DNA of 64,000 bases from the NCBI GenBank assembly GCA_015501605.1, contig JADNRZ010000012.1:1364001-1428000 (forward strand), written 5' to 3'. The stretch is from Panaeolus papilionaceus. Lineage: Eukaryota > Basidiomycota > Agaricomycetes > Agaricales. Positions 12,154 through 26,784 of this stretch are shown here, piece by piece. Positions within the stretch are counted from its first letter, which is position 1, and each line of letters opens with the position of its first letter. The notes below the pieces were generated by a model. The model was not told the origin of the DNA. It saw only the letters and a list, made by a program, of their open reading frames with translations, and did no database searches. The position numbers and the translations under genes were made by a program.

Positions 12154-12715
12154 ATGGCGGCCAAACTAGTCTCACTTGCATTCATTTACGCCATTTTCGT
12201 ATCCAACAATCCGGTTGCCAGAGCCGCTCCAGGTGGGTCTTACGGTCATCCCCCGGGCCAGCACCGACCCCAAGGATCTTGTAACACGGGTTCTATTCAA
12301 TGTTGTGCGTCTATTTCATCCTTTTTCTGTTTTGAATCTGACCGAGTTAAACCTGTACTCACACCGTATTCCTTTACAGGCAATCAGCACATCCGTCGCT
12401 CCTCTCCTTCCTTCTTATCCCTTCCCTCTCGGCTCTTGGCAGCCGGAGGTTCCCCCTCGCTCATCGGTCTCGTCTCGTCCCTAGATGAGGTACATAGTGG
12501 CTGTTCGCCTTTGTCAGGACCAGTGGGTGGCTTGCTCGGTGCGCTTGGACTTGGACTGGGCGGTGGGGCGCAGTGCAACAACCAACCAGTCTGCTGTAGT
12601 CAGAGCGAATTCAGTGAGTAGGCCCCTTCAAATACTGTATTGATTTACTGACCTTGCGGATATAGATGGTCTCGTTTCTATTGGATGTTCCCCAATTAAC
12701 ATCAATATTTTGTAA
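12154..12715 (+). CDS. Class I hydrophobin 1, extended Gly-rich loop
   Basis: Three exons (12154-12304, 12380-12613, 12666-12715) give about 144 residues. A signal peptide ends near ...ARAAP. It is followed by a His/Pro/Gly-rich segment GGSYGHPPGQHRPQG that is absent from the other hydrophobins here. All eight cysteines are present: SCNTGSIQCC (the second Cys of the pair spans the intron), HSGCSPLSG, AQCNNQPVCC and LVSIGCSP. The loop between the fourth and fifth Cys is 23 residues and Gly/Leu-rich, against 13 in the neighbours. Hydrophobins are secreted and assemble into amphipathic films on hyphal surfaces. Introns fall inside the first Cys pair and after the second pair, as in the paralogs. 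Confidence 0.85.
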
Positions 12716-14161
12716 GGGGGCTGTTAGACTTGATTTACAATGATGGTACTTCGCCTCAACTATAGACGCAGAGGCGGAACCTGGGATGGCTCTCTTGAAC
12801 TTCGCACAGTGAGCATGTCACAGAGTTGTCGCTCCTGTTCAATCTACAATCATCTAGTATACATTCGTTGTCAGAAAAAGTCAATACCAATACAGATTGT
12901 GACAATGCCCTGGGCGCATCAGCTCAAATCTCGGGATCGAATTCCAGGCAATGTCCCAAGGTGGTTATGATTGTTTTGATCTGCCATTTGTCGCAAGCCC
13001 TTTCGTGCATTCGGACTAGAATTTATGAACAGGGTTTAAAAGGACACAGTCAGCCGCTGGGTGGGTGATGTCGAAGAATATCGACATACTTGAGTAGCAT
13101 GGCGCTAGTGTATACAAGACCCAATTGGAAATGAGCGTCCTAAATAGCATTAATCGAGCATCAAAGCGTCATGAAAGAAAGAACCTCTACGTATGTACAT
13201 GTATTATCCATTCAATGATGCTCGGAATGAACTGGAATGCGAGAGTACAATGAAATGAGCAATCATATGAATTGACCCCCCGAAACGGTTTTATTTTTAC
13301 GTACGATTCATGAATGGAATAATCGCAATGACGCTAGACCCCAGAAGGTTGATCAGCGTTCCAGTACATACTGTTACCAGCGCAATTTTAAAATCTTTTC
13401 CAAGCGTCAACTTACCAAGTCACCATTCCCGTTGCCGCAACCATCCGAATGGCTTTGCTTACCATACTCCTCGTCCTACACATCCATGTTATAACGAGCT
13501 CCAAGAGGCTTAGATCCACATAAGCACGTACGATTGAACCCGCTTCTCTCTTTCCGAAGGTAATGAGGGTAATCATAATTTCGGCTAAGCTCGAAAGTTA
13601 ATATGTATGTGTGAAATAAATTTATAGTATTGTGCCATGCGATTCCGTCTGTTGCAACGCTCTATCACCATATTATCGCATGATTAACAGATGATCTCGT
13701 CAATAAGATCAAGTGGTTCGAGAGTTACATACAACAGATCTTGCTATACTTTTAGTTTGAATGTTAGCGCGGAAAAAAATCAATGGAAATATCACTCGTT
13801 GAAACGATTGAGGGGTTTTCGTAGCGCCGAGCTTGATTGAACGCAATGATCATAGCGCTGGCAATTGTGTCACTGGGGGAATACCCTAGGTCGACCGGTC
13901 AAGGCGGAGGGCGTGGGTATTCGTGTTCTCGATGCAGACTGAGATATACATGCGCCTTCGGAAATCATGTGGTAAGGGATACGAGCCATTCTGTCACTGT
14001 CTCCATACTACTACCACTGCTCTTATACGATAAATACGCAGTTAAAACTGATCCTCTTAGGTTCGTATATGGAATACTCAGTTCACCGTCATAAGTAGCA
14101 AGGTTGTCTAACACGCACGAGCGAGCCCCAACTCGTTGGTTCTCCAGTACGAGTCCTGAGA
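12716..14161. other. Intergenic, no gene recognised
   Basis: Only short open frames with no recognisable domain or signal. Contains the 3' flank of hydrophobin 1 and, at its right end, the 3' flank of the minus-strand membrane protein. Confidence 0.4.
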
Positions 14162-14638
14162 CTAGTAGTTATAGGCCGGGCTCGGATACTGAGGACTTGA
14201 ATGAAGTTGTGGTAGCGCAACATGTACCGGTTGCATGCCATGCCCAGAAAGCGCCGTGGGAGGGTACGTCGCGACCACTCCAAATCGATTATCATACCCA
14301 GGCGGCATCATATATGCATTCTGCGCTTGCAGTGTCTCCTGCATCCTCCGTTGGTTCTCTTGCTGTAATCTGTCCTTCTCTGTAAAAAGATGATCGAACG
14401 TGCGAGATTAGCCATGGACAGTTAACGATAACTGACGAGGAGGAACGAGGGGGTGCAGAATTGTAACTGTGCTGCCGCTGGAAATTCTGAATCGTAATCA
14501 AGCGAAGCACTCACTCCTCTTCGAGTATATAAGCCACCCCGCTATAGCTAACAGCACGACAAGTATGACCACAGCCACTATGGCCCTGAGCGTTGTCGAA
14601 GGACCCATTGACACCCCAGGCTGTGCGATAAAGACCAT
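14162..14638 (-). CDS. Small single-pass membrane protein (hypothetical)
   Basis: Two exons. From an ATG at 14638 the frame reads MVFIAQPGVSMGPSTTLRAI, then a strong transmembrane stretch VAVVILVVLLAIAGWLIYSK. A GTGAGT...CAG intron (about 14380-14512) joins this to a charged coiled segment KKDRLQQENQRRMQETLQ. A Pro/Tyr-rich tail follows, ending SPQYPSPAYNY-stop at 14162. It is about 113 residues. A hydrophobic segment followed by a basic, then Gln-rich and Pro/Tyr-rich cytoplasmic tail is seen in many fungal membrane proteins, but I recognise no family. An in-frame stop lies shortly upstream, so the start could instead be supplied by another upstream exon. Confidence 0.5.
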
Positions 14639-16505
14639 TATGAATATGATGGCGGTTCCCGCTGAGAAGATCCAGGTTCCTGTGCGATGGGAGATGATTC
14701 AAGGAGGGGGCGTTTCCGCAGACTGGGTCGTGGTGTGAGTGCTGCGCATTTATATTTCGACTCATTATGTATAGAAGAGGGTGTCTTCTATCTCAGCTCA
14801 TCCACCGTGTGTCGGTTCTCATGCCATAGAATATTTAAACGCTACGTGGGTGTTTGCGGGGTAAAATTAGCAACACCTGTTCCCTCATTTCGAGGCTTGG
14901 CCATGTCGGCTTCAATTTAGCGATGGGCCGGCAAAATGACACATATACAGATAAGATACGGGTTAATTGGGAGTACCAGAACCTTGATCCGATGCGACAC
15001 GCGTCTACAAGAAGCGCTCATTAATGATTCCTCACTCGACGAGTCTCTTAGAGTACTCTGCTATGATGATCTCGCTGCCAGTGTCAATCACATCACGTCG
15101 TGGTGTGTGTTTTCCTTACTCCCCTCGACTCGGGGAGGCCATCAGCAAGTTGTCAATTTACTTCTTTGGTTTTTGCAACTTTTTAACTTGCTACAAGTCA
15201 GAAACCGAAGAAGCCGGAAAGCTACATATAATATTTATTTTACAGATAAATTACAAAATTGAATATTCCAATCTGGGTATATATAGACAGAAAATCATGG
15301 CAGCAACATTTGGGTATGGTACTAGCAGGTCCCGCTAGCATATGCGCAGACTGTACATCCCAACAGATTTATCTTATGATGTTGTATGTATGATGGGCCC
15401 CTCGAGGGATGGTTGGGCAGATTTACACAGTGGACACTGGACACTGTCCATTTAGGTTTCACAGTACTCAAAGAATGCAGCAGTCAACAGTCATCAGTGG
15501 TGGTGGTCTGAGGTAAAGAGCAAATGAGTAACATTTTTGACATGGACAGTGGCATTCAAAATGACGCTATTTCAGAATTAGCTAATTAAAATATTAGATA
15601 ATCCGTTATGACCCTGTTTGCAAACAAGGTTGATGCTTTCACCACCCTTTTTCGCTTCGTTTCTTTCTCTTGAACCACCACCATCACCTGCTTAACTCTG
15701 TTCGTCAACATCAACATTGGCCCAACTCTCATATAGTGAGTGCATCATCACTTCAGTTTACCTCTGTGACCCATCTGACAATAACTCCAAGCAGGTGGAT
15801 AAATTCAGAATTGGGCGGCTGAATGCAAATGGTTGAGCAACACAATGCATTCCTCATGGCTAATGGGATGGATTAAGGATGGGGGTGAAGCTTCAGGAGG
15901 GTTCCAACAGGCATGCTTGTGGAATAGGTTACTTATGGCTGTTAAATTTGGCCATCCCTGTATATTCAGTTAAATTTTGTCGCTTTTCGTAACTTTTTGT
16001 GCTTTTTAATAATTTAAATTTAAACTGGTTTTTGAGAAATCAGACGCGCCTTGCTGAGCTTTTTACTTACTCGCTTTTTAACGCTTTTTAACGCTTGCAC
16101 AAGCATTAAAAAGTAAATGGTAAAAGTCCTGATGACTCCCTCGCCTCACTGCAAGTCTCTCACCGTAACCAATCACCATTTTAACGCACCCTTCCACACC
16201 TGAAAACAACTCTCGGGCGATCGAATGCTGCTCGAGTCGTATCCTTACCAACAGTGACTCGTAGTCAAACACACGGCCCTCCGTACCCAAGTAGATGCTT
16301 GCCACTTGCCCAAACTGTAACCCATATGTCCACTCCCAAAACGCACCCAATAGCATCATTCGAATCGAAATAATACTTTTAGCCAACCTACGCACACACA
16401 GTCCAAATAAATTACCAAAGTCTCCCCTCCCCTTGAATCTACAATATAATTACACATCCTGATTTCCGATAACCTCCTCGCTAACACCTGGTCCAAGGGC
16501 CCACC
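14639..16505. other. Intergenic, no gene recognised; short local repeats
   Basis: No supported gene. The sequence holds local repeats such as GGACACTGTCC-like copies near 15430-15460 and TTTTTAACGCTT copies near 16075-16100. An open frame on the minus strand at 16078-16395 (105 codons) has no recognisable domain. The right end is the 3' flank of the ACH1-type gene. Confidence 0.35.
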
Positions 16506-19045
<2,540 letters not shown>

Positions 19046-20799
19046 CCTTCCTTTCTCTCACTGTTGGTGTTGTTTGAGTGGGGAGATGTGCGGGGAAAGA
19101 GGCAAGAAGAGAGCAAGGGTGGATGTGGAGGGGTAAAAGACTAGAGAAAATTGGGGAAAACCGATGCGATGTGTTTGTGCGACGGCCGCGTTCAATCTGA
19201 TATGATAAACAGAATCAGCAAATGCGTTTACTCAGAGGCAGAAAGAACAAATGGGGCGGCGAGGAAGAGAGGTTGATGATGTCACTGATGCGCGTCACTC
19301 ACAGGCGTTGGTCTTCAGCTGGACGCAAGCCCCAACAACGCAATGAGACGAGATCGTAAAGGAATGAGGGGCTGGGGGAGAAATGAAGTACACACTCCTT
19401 TCTTATGGGCCTATAAATGCGTTCCCTCGACCTATCTAAAGCAAATTCGAGTTCCTGATGATGCCGAGGGCGAGAGGTAAACCAAGACAGAGCGGGCTAT
19501 TCTTAAGCCTGCACTGAGAAATTCCTGGTACAACGCGGCAAGTCGTTCCGTCAGAACTCTATTCCTGAAGACGAGGGACTATGAGCACAAATAAACGGGT
19601 TTTGGCGATCCTTGAACTGATATAGAAAAACTGTCAAAAATTGCCCCTCGAGAAGGAAGAACCACGTACATCGCGCAAATTACAAGGTCGGCGAAACTCA
19701 GGGAACCCACAAGATGAGATGAGGGAAGGGAACAACGATGAGCCATATCCGCCGTCTCTCGGTCTGGTTTCTCCCTTGCTCCGCCTCAACCTCAGCCCCA
19801 AAGCCAAATCTAGACTGCCCCACCATCCAAGAGACGGTATCAGACTATGTCTCTATGATGACGTATCCTCATCGTATGTGCAAGACAAGACATCACAATC
19901 TGACTGCGTCTTCTGTCGGAGTGGGATTATTTTCCTTTCTGGGTGCATAGACTGCAACGACGCCCTTGAAAATGCCTAAGCCTACACAGCCTGACAGTAA
20001 AGAGAACCAGATTGAATAAGAACAGACGGAGACAAGTCGGTCATGTCGACGTCGAGGACATGACAGGTCTAAAACTGGCTGGAACGTTAACGGGTTGTTG
20101 TCCTAATATGGCACCACAACAAGCCAACGCCCTTCAAGCCAAACAACTGACACCTCGGCGCCGCTCCTGATGACATCAACTCTCGTCCACATTGGCTGGC
20201 TGCTCATCGGCACGCAGGCTCTTGGATGAAGCGCTCGTCGCTTCCACATTCTCCAAGCTTCTTGATGAATGTTGACGAGGTTTTCAATTAATCGATCATT
20301 AAAGGGTGGTTCATCTTGAAAGCGTAAACCACGCGATTGAGGACCTTCTATTCTTCGATGTCGACCACGTTTGATGCCAATGGCGCCATCCAAGATCCTT
20401 TGAGATTGCCCGAAATTTCGTCGTGTCGATGATTGGAACCCGAGAAAAGTATTTAGATGGTTGATATCGATGATCAATAAGAGATCTCCCATAACCTTTA
20501 GATTGGCGATACCATATTAAAGCTAATTCGAGGCAGGATGAACAATATCCCTGTCACTATGTGGTCCTCAAGGTTGAAGGATGTAAACAAATGAAATTTG
20601 ACGGATGGATTGTCAGAACATTATGGCGCTTGTGCTAATTGGGTATATGGGTATATGTATGTGACCTGACTAGTAAGTAGGATAATACGTCCAAGAGGTT
20701 ACAGTAGTTTGACAGCACACAGAAAGGTTGTCGTTTTTCGACTGTCTAAACCATTAGTTGACTGACAATCAAAGTGCACAAGAGAGGTAACAACCTACC
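19046..20799. other. Intergenic between ACH1-type gene and hydrophobin 2
   Basis: Contains the upstream region of the ACH1-type gene. A minus-strand open frame at 20103-20492 (129 codons) has no recognisable domain, Cys pattern or promoter. I do not call it a gene. Confidence 0.35.
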
Positions 20800-21321
20800 T
20801 CAAACGCTAATGGGGTTGCATCCGATGTTGATCAAGCCATCTATACGTTATAATATAGATTAGATTAGCATCACAATCTCGCTCCGCCCTTTACAAAAGA
20901 ACAAAAAGAAAACCCACTGTAAGTATTCCCAACACAACAAACAGTATGCGCATCGCACTTCGAGCCACCAAGAACACTAAGAACACCCTGAGGGCTGCAA
21001 TTAGCGCCGATCTGGCCTTGTGAACCGCCGAAGCTGGTGATGTCGATAGGGATAGTAATGAATGAACGGAGCTTGCTGATCCCGTCAGAATTGTTGTCGA
21101 CGAGCTGGTTGCCTGAGCCATCGTAGTAGTCAATATCAAGTTGGGTGTGTATAGGTAACGGATGATTAAATTGAAACGAGAGGAAGAAAAGGATGATACG
21201 CACAGCACTGAACAGGGCCGGTGTTACATGAGTGGTTGATATCGTTGTCTGACCCGTAAGGAGCAGCGATGACGAGGGAAGCAAACGCAACGCAAGCGAC
21301 GAGTGAGATTTTCGAGAACAT
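20800..21321 (-). CDS. Class I hydrophobin 2
   Basis: Three exons on the minus strand (21204-21321, 20918-21112, 20800-20840) encode about 117 residues. The signal peptide is MFSKISLVACVAFASLVIAA. The eight cysteines are SCNTGPVQCC (split by the first intron), GANCSP, SKCDAHTVCC and LINIGCNP. The protein ends NPISV-stop at 20800. The 13-residue loop between the fourth and fifth Cys is standard. Introns lie at the same two positions as in the other hydrophobins of the window, which supports the model. Confidence 0.88.
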
Positions 21322-21460
21322 TTTTAGTCGAGTTTTGAGGAGATGAAAGAGTGTGGGTAAGCGAGTGTACTGTTTGTGAGAGAGAAATGTTGATAAGTGA
21401 GCTGCGTTCCGAATCGACACCGAACTGAAAATAGAGTACCAATCACGAATGAGACCCAGC

Positions 21461-21469
21461 TATATATAT
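21461..21469 (-). promoter_or_regulatory. TATA box of hydrophobin 2
   Basis: A TATATATAT run lies about 140 bp upstream of the minus-strand ATG at 21321. The spacing is similar to that of the other hydrophobin genes here. Confidence 0.45.
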
Positions 21470-21905
21470 GCTATCATTCGAATGCGAACCTCGAAAGAAA
21501 GAAAGACAGAATGGGGCTAGTGGAGCATCGAACGGGTCATTTGACGTGACTCGCACGACATCGAGGGACTAAATACGAGTGAAAGCTCGGTCGTCCATGT
21601 CTACTGTATACTTGTATCCTTCGACGCTGCATTCGACACCAAGATTCGAACGACGCATGACAAGAGGCTCAGAGTCGACGCACGACATCAATTGACGGAG
21701 ACAACGAGCAATACGGAGCCGTTGTCCTTAGTATCGAAATTTAGCATCGAAAACTTGAAGGGGATTGATCAGTGCGTCCTTAGCTCATTCGATAAGTAGT
21801 GTGTATTTTGTATTTCTGGCTTCAAGACATCAACTGATCAACAAATGAATTAAAATACCAAAGCCTATAAGTACGGGCACAAATTTAGAACGGATACCCA
21901 CACTA

Positions 21906-22162
21906 TTAGAGGGGAACATCATCGACAACATCATTCAACTCCGATTCAAACTCGCTCGCAAGATCATTGACAGTGGCAGCTCCAAACTGGATTCAATGGC
22001 GAAAGGCAAGCAAAAAGTTAGAGGCATGTCAATGCTAAGAACCATTCGAATAAACGAGACACACGTGTGAGTTATGCAAGTCATCGATAATGGATGCGAC
22101 TTTGCTCTCCTCGACGTTTCCAATAACAACCTCAAGAAGCCCACTTGAAGCTACAGGGATTC
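21906..22162 (-). CDS. Possible 3' exons of an unidentified gene
   Basis: Two exons can be joined cleanly. The first (22065-22162) reads IPVASSGLLEVVIGNVEESK and ends IDDLHNSH. A GTGTGT...CAG intron follows. The second (21906-21986) reads FGAATVNDLASEFESELN and ends in a stop at 21906. The acidic, regular sequence and matching phase suggest coding DNA. The 5' exons were not found; a frame further upstream (22250-22450, including YAIVRILPEPEYKNAV) may belong to it. I recognise no family. Confidence 0.25.
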
Positions 22163-22459
22163 CTACATGTCAACAATGGAAACACGTATAGCGATTCGGA
22201 ACGCACTTTTTGGATGAATGGAACACGTGCGTTCATGTCATCTCCCTTGTCAATAAGAGGCGCAGTCTATACGTTGCGGAGTATGAATAAGAGTACAAGT
22301 AAACGAGGCGCAATACGTGCAAGCATGCTTGAAGTAGGCTATCGACTTCGAGATGTCCGAACACAGGTGAAGGAAAGTATTCAAAACTGCGTTCTTATAT
22401 TCAGGCTCAGGTAAAATTCTTACGATGGCGTATTGAAGCTGATGGGACAAACCGCTTGA

Positions 22460-23925
22460 AAAGGCATAGTAGACAAGATTGATGGATGCATGAGTGACAG
22501 CCAGCCTGGTCTGACTCTCGGCATCGGACAGGGTACACTAACTGCAAACAAGCCTCTGAGCGTCCAGATATACATACAAGCGAGTTCATAGCCTCCAAAA
22601 AAAGCAAACCATTTAATGCGAGGGTGCCCACGATAAGGAAGTCACTGTACACCCCACCAAAAACATCATATCACGAGAAAGAACGCTCTGTGGCCGCAAC
22701 GACGCCTCACTGATACAAATCGTATAGACTCAAACAACCCACGAAGCAAAGAAGATGGATATCTTGACCTCTGCTCTTACATATCTTTGCTTCATACTTC
22801 GTCTCGATCGCTGTTTCGAATAATTTTATGCATCGTGAGTGTTGGGTGATGATGCCTGGGTCAGGTGCTATCATCGTGAGCAAGTCCCTGTATTGGATTC
22901 ACCACACTATTCGGCAGCTGTCCCAATAATTACCAGGCATCCTATGTATAGACGGTGGTAATCCTCATTCTCACAGCCTCCTGTTATTTTTAATCAAAGA
23001 TCCTCGCAATGATCGATTAGAAACAGCTGATCATTAACCTCAGAGTGTCCTCATGCCTGACTCTTCGGATACCTACATCTCTATAATACACTGGACGAGG
23101 AGCACGGCCTTCAGATCCAGCAACCACGGACGTTGGGTTCAATCATCATTCAGGTCAACAACGATTTCTCATGTCCAGCTTGACAACGGCAGAGTGATTG
23201 GATTTGGATGGGTTGAGAGACAATAGTAGGTTGCAGTCGGCTCTGCAAAATGAAGCAAGAGGAGCGTAAAGTCGCACTCAAGATATATGTAGTAATAGAA
23301 GCAATCATATAAACATTTAAACCGAGCCTCTATGGAAAGCTGCCAGAGCAGTGCGGCGGCCAACTGCTGCGTCCCGATGCAAGGTTATCTGCAGAGCACA
23401 TTGCTTCACAGTGTTTTAACCAAGGGCTACATCCATGCATCGTCAGTTGCGAGTTAAAGAGTGAGATCTGCTGGCTCTGGACAGAAACTGGGGCGCAAGA
23501 CTCAAGCAGAATGGCGGCTGAAGTGTCGATGGCTCTTGATATGCCGCCAGCATGCTGCTGTCGTGGTGAACCGCTTTTGGCCCCTGGAGGGTTGGAGGTC
23601 CCCCCACTCCACACGTAACGGTACACGATTTCTGGATCTGAAGCCTTTTGATATTTATCTAGTTCTGGAGCGAAACCAATAATATGCCTCACTGCTGCCC
23701 TCTGAATCTTCAGAACTCCATTCCTTTCACTTATTTGGCCACTCGTCTTAGTTCCAAAACTGGATTATATAGGAAGCCCTGTTTCACCTATTTTTGACTG
23801 ATATCGCAATTTCGGCTCCTTGGGAAAGCTATGCCATGACAACATATAATACGTCCCTGTTTTCAAATGGGGGTGCAGTGAACCAAATCATTCCCAGCTC
23901 GCGCTCATTACTACAACTGTACAAT
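22460..23925. other. Intergenic upstream of DUF6534 gene 1
   Basis: No supported gene. Open frames on both strands at 23330-23692 overlap each other and show no domain. An alternative in-frame start for the next gene lies at 23836 inside this stretch. Confidence 0.35.
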
Positions 23926-25923
23926 ATGTCTGCTCAGTTGGATTCGACATATGGGATCTGGCTTGTCTCGTTGTTTCTCGAGACTATGTGAGTTAGTTTT
24001 TCGTTCCCTATCGAGTACTAAGCCATTAATCTGACTCACTGAATAAAACGCGTTAATTCGCCAGGCTTTACGGAACCGGGCTGCTGCAGGCTTGGTTATA
24101 TTTTCATTGGTACCCCAACGACCATAAGGGTATTAGACTTATGGTGAGTCGTCTGCAGCCCCTCGGATGAATAAGACTTAAACCATATCTGTTTTCAAGG
24201 TTCTCCTACTGGTGTATGTCTCCCTAACGGCCCAACCACTTTCCCTCACTCAGTTCACCTTAGCCTTCTGGAAACACTCCAAATAGTGTTTCTTTTTATA
24301 TCGACGTACTTGTGCCTCATTACGAATTTCGGGGATTTTGCTTACCTGTTGAAGATTAATTGGTATGTCATTAACACGACTATAATAAGATTTACCTGTC
24401 CAACTGTGATTCCTACAGGGCTGACTCTGTAAGTACCAATAAGTAGTACAGTGTCGTAATGACATCAATTAACGCGCGCCACCTCATCCGGGGCTTCAGG
24501 TTCAACTACCCATAACTGTGAGTTCACGATTGTCTGGCGCCTGAATGTCGACTGATACGATTTAACAGTATATTGCAGCTTTTATTGTTCAAATGTGAGG
24601 CTCAAAATGTGCTTCACGAACACTACTTAATAATAGACTACAGTTATTTTGCATCCTGCATTTACAAGTGCAAGTCGGTGGCATTATATGCTCCGACCCA
24701 TGGGTCGGATGGTTAATTATGATCACTAACTTATCGTCTCAAAAATTAGTGGACAGGAAAGCATTATTCTTACCTGGCCTCATTGTACGTCCGCCGCATC
24801 ATTATATGGAAAATCATTTAATTATGCTGAATAGGTCGCGTTGGCATTAACTCAACTTGGTAAGTCGCAGAAATGGTTATCTTACCGTTTCGATTTTCTG
24901 ATCGTGGTCTACTTAAGGCACTGGTATCGGTGTGTAATCCCAGCCATCTTGTAATCGGTTACCACAGTACTAACGGAGTCTTTCGAGCCAGCCCAGGATG
25001 TGGTGATGTTTGTCTTTACACTGATCCTGCAAAACAGAGATAGCTGATTCTTCATCGTCTCAGATCAAAATCAGGATCGTTTACTCATTCTCGAAGACCT
25101 GCAGTACGCTGAATATGCCGTGTAAGCTGTGATAAACTAACATTTTTGTTCTAGTTCATATACACAATTCAAACTGCGGCAACACTCGCATGTGATCTGC
25201 TTATCACTGGGTCTCTTCTCCTTCGGTTGAACAGCTCAAGGGCAGGAATACGGGCGTTCGTATACATCATGGTATCAGGCCGTTTCATGCGCACTAACGA
25301 CTCCCTCAGAACGAACTCGGTTCTTGACAAACTTATGATCAACGTTGTGAATCGAGGTGGCCTCACCGCTCTTGCGGCTGCTCTGAATCTTATTTTGGTG
25401 CGTCATGACTGGGCACTGTCACACCAGCGAGTAACAAGGACTGAAAATCGCGTAGTCCGTAGCTCTTCCAAACACTCTCTGGTACGTTATCGGGCTGTTC
25501 CTCAGCAGCAAGTGTACGTCCCTGACTAAATGAACTCCCGGAGTAAGACTGATATATTGACAGTATACCTGAACAGCGTGCTCGCGTCGTACGTTTTCTT
25601 GGTCCTAAACTTTAGCGATCTCAAGTCTAACGGCAATCTTGGATTTCGACACTAGTCTAAACAACAGGAGCCACATAAGGAGCAAATTAAGCGGCGTCGT
25701 GGCGACTGATACGGACTGGCAGGCTATGGAAACTTTCCGCGAACAATCGAATGGACAGCAGCAACCGGCCCCATGCGCAGTAGAAATCACGATACAAAGC
25801 GAGGTACACCAAGAGGAGGTGAGTGCACTCGTATATTGCTATATCTTTTAGATCGCATTGATACAGATCTACATTGTATAGAAGGACATCAAGCGACCAC
25901 GTCTTGTTGACGGAATGGTGTAG
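23926..25923 (+). CDS. DUF6534 multi-pass membrane protein, paralog 1
   Basis: A fungal-specific membrane protein of unknown function with about seven predicted membrane helices. The chosen ATG at 23926 (MSAQLDSTYGIWLVSLFLET) matches the starts of two paralogs; an in-frame ATG at 23836 would add 30 residues. Exons read LLQAWLYFHWYPNDHKGIRL, LETLQIVFLFISTYLCLITN, GDFAYLLKINW, YIAAFIVQM, YFASCIYK, VALALTQL, AATLACDLLITGSLLLRLNS, the family signature VLDKLMINVVNRGGLTALAA, ALPNTLWYVIGLFLSSK and LNSVLAS. A polar cytoplasmic tail ends KRPRLVDGMV-stop. There are about 14 exons, some under 30 bp. It is tandem with paralog 2. Confidence 0.78.
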
Positions 25924-26187
25924 TATAAAGTTATGTACCAAAGCAGTGCACATTATGAGATTCTTTCAGTCTCCGACAGTTTAGCCATCAGCTCGGCAGG
26001 CTCTCCGTATGTAGCTCTCTGAATATGCCTGTCCAATACATCTCACTCAGGGAACACGAATAATATTCTGCTTATTGTCCTGAACCCTGGAGGACCACAA
26101 CTAGCTTCGGCGCCTCGGCATCCTCTCTGACAGCTCCCGTAAACAACGACTGTGAGGTGGCTTAGCCTGAAGGGACGGGCGACATAA
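25924..26187. other. Intergenic between DUF6534 gene 1 and the TIR element
   Basis: 3' flank of the DUF6534 gene. No gene recognised. Confidence 0.4.
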
Positions 26188-26784
26188 CAGCTACTTGCAA
26201 AACGATAGACCCACTTTGACCAAAATGTCGCTTTTGATATTTGTTTAGTTTTGGAGCCACACAAACAAAGGGCACCACCTGTCCCGCAACTATTCCAATT
26301 TTGTCAGGACCTACACCGTCACTCTTGTGCAACGATATCCTCTGTACCCGGTGTACCGTACTACATACCTGACGATGGACGACAACACAGGGATGATATT
26401 AAGTGTGTTTAGTCGTTGAGGGCGTCCGTTCCGCAATGGAACTTTGACAAGCTAATTTAATGACCCTGTTGACAGTGCGCTTGCTCACACCAGTAACTTT
26501 ACTGATGGCAAGCGGTCTCATGTAGACAGACATGACAACGATTTGCTCTTTGACAGACTGAGGGATATGACGGCGGTTGCCCATTCTGCTATAGGGTCTA
26601 TTGATGTGAAGAATAGGTTACAGGAGAATAATCAAACTTGCGTCGTCGTGCACTCGAATCGCAGGTCACGACACCACTCCTGTGCTGTTTGGTTGCTCCA
26701 CTTAGTTGACATTTGCTCCAAAACTAAACAAATATCAAAAGCGACATTTTGGTCAAAGTGGGTCTATCGTTTTGCAAGTAGCTG
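26188..26784. mobile_element. 597-bp element with perfect 70-bp terminal inverted repeats
   Basis: Positions 26188-26257 (starting CAGCTACTTGCAAAACGATA) and 26715-26784 are exact reverse complements over all 70 bases, which suggests a recent insertion. The interior holds a short transposase N-terminus on the minus strand (next entry). No DDE catalytic region is present, so the element is non-autonomous. I see no unambiguous target duplication: the left flank ends ATAA and the right begins AAAA. The Tc1/mariner-like affiliation comes from the helix-turn-helix remnant only. Confidence 0.85.
26399..26584 (-). pseudogene. Truncated transposase N-terminus (helix-turn-helix)
   Basis: The 61-codon frame begins MGNRRHIPQSVKEQIVVMSV and contains ISKVTGVSKRTVNRVIKLA. 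This is the layout of the DNA-binding region of Tc1/mariner-type transposases that are common in mushroom genomes. The frame stops before any catalytic DDE domain, so it is a remnant inside the TIR element. Confidence 0.6.

Noticed and set aside
15400..16110. Possible further MITE
   Set aside because: Short repeats (GGACACTGTCC, TTTTTAACGCTT) are present, but no paired terminal inverted repeats with a target duplication could be delimited.
20103..20492. 129-codon minus-strand frame as a gene
   Set aside because: No domain, signal, promoter or intron logic; Arg-rich random-looking composition.
23330..23692. Overlapping open frames on both strands
   Set aside because: Mutually overlapping, no recognisable protein features.
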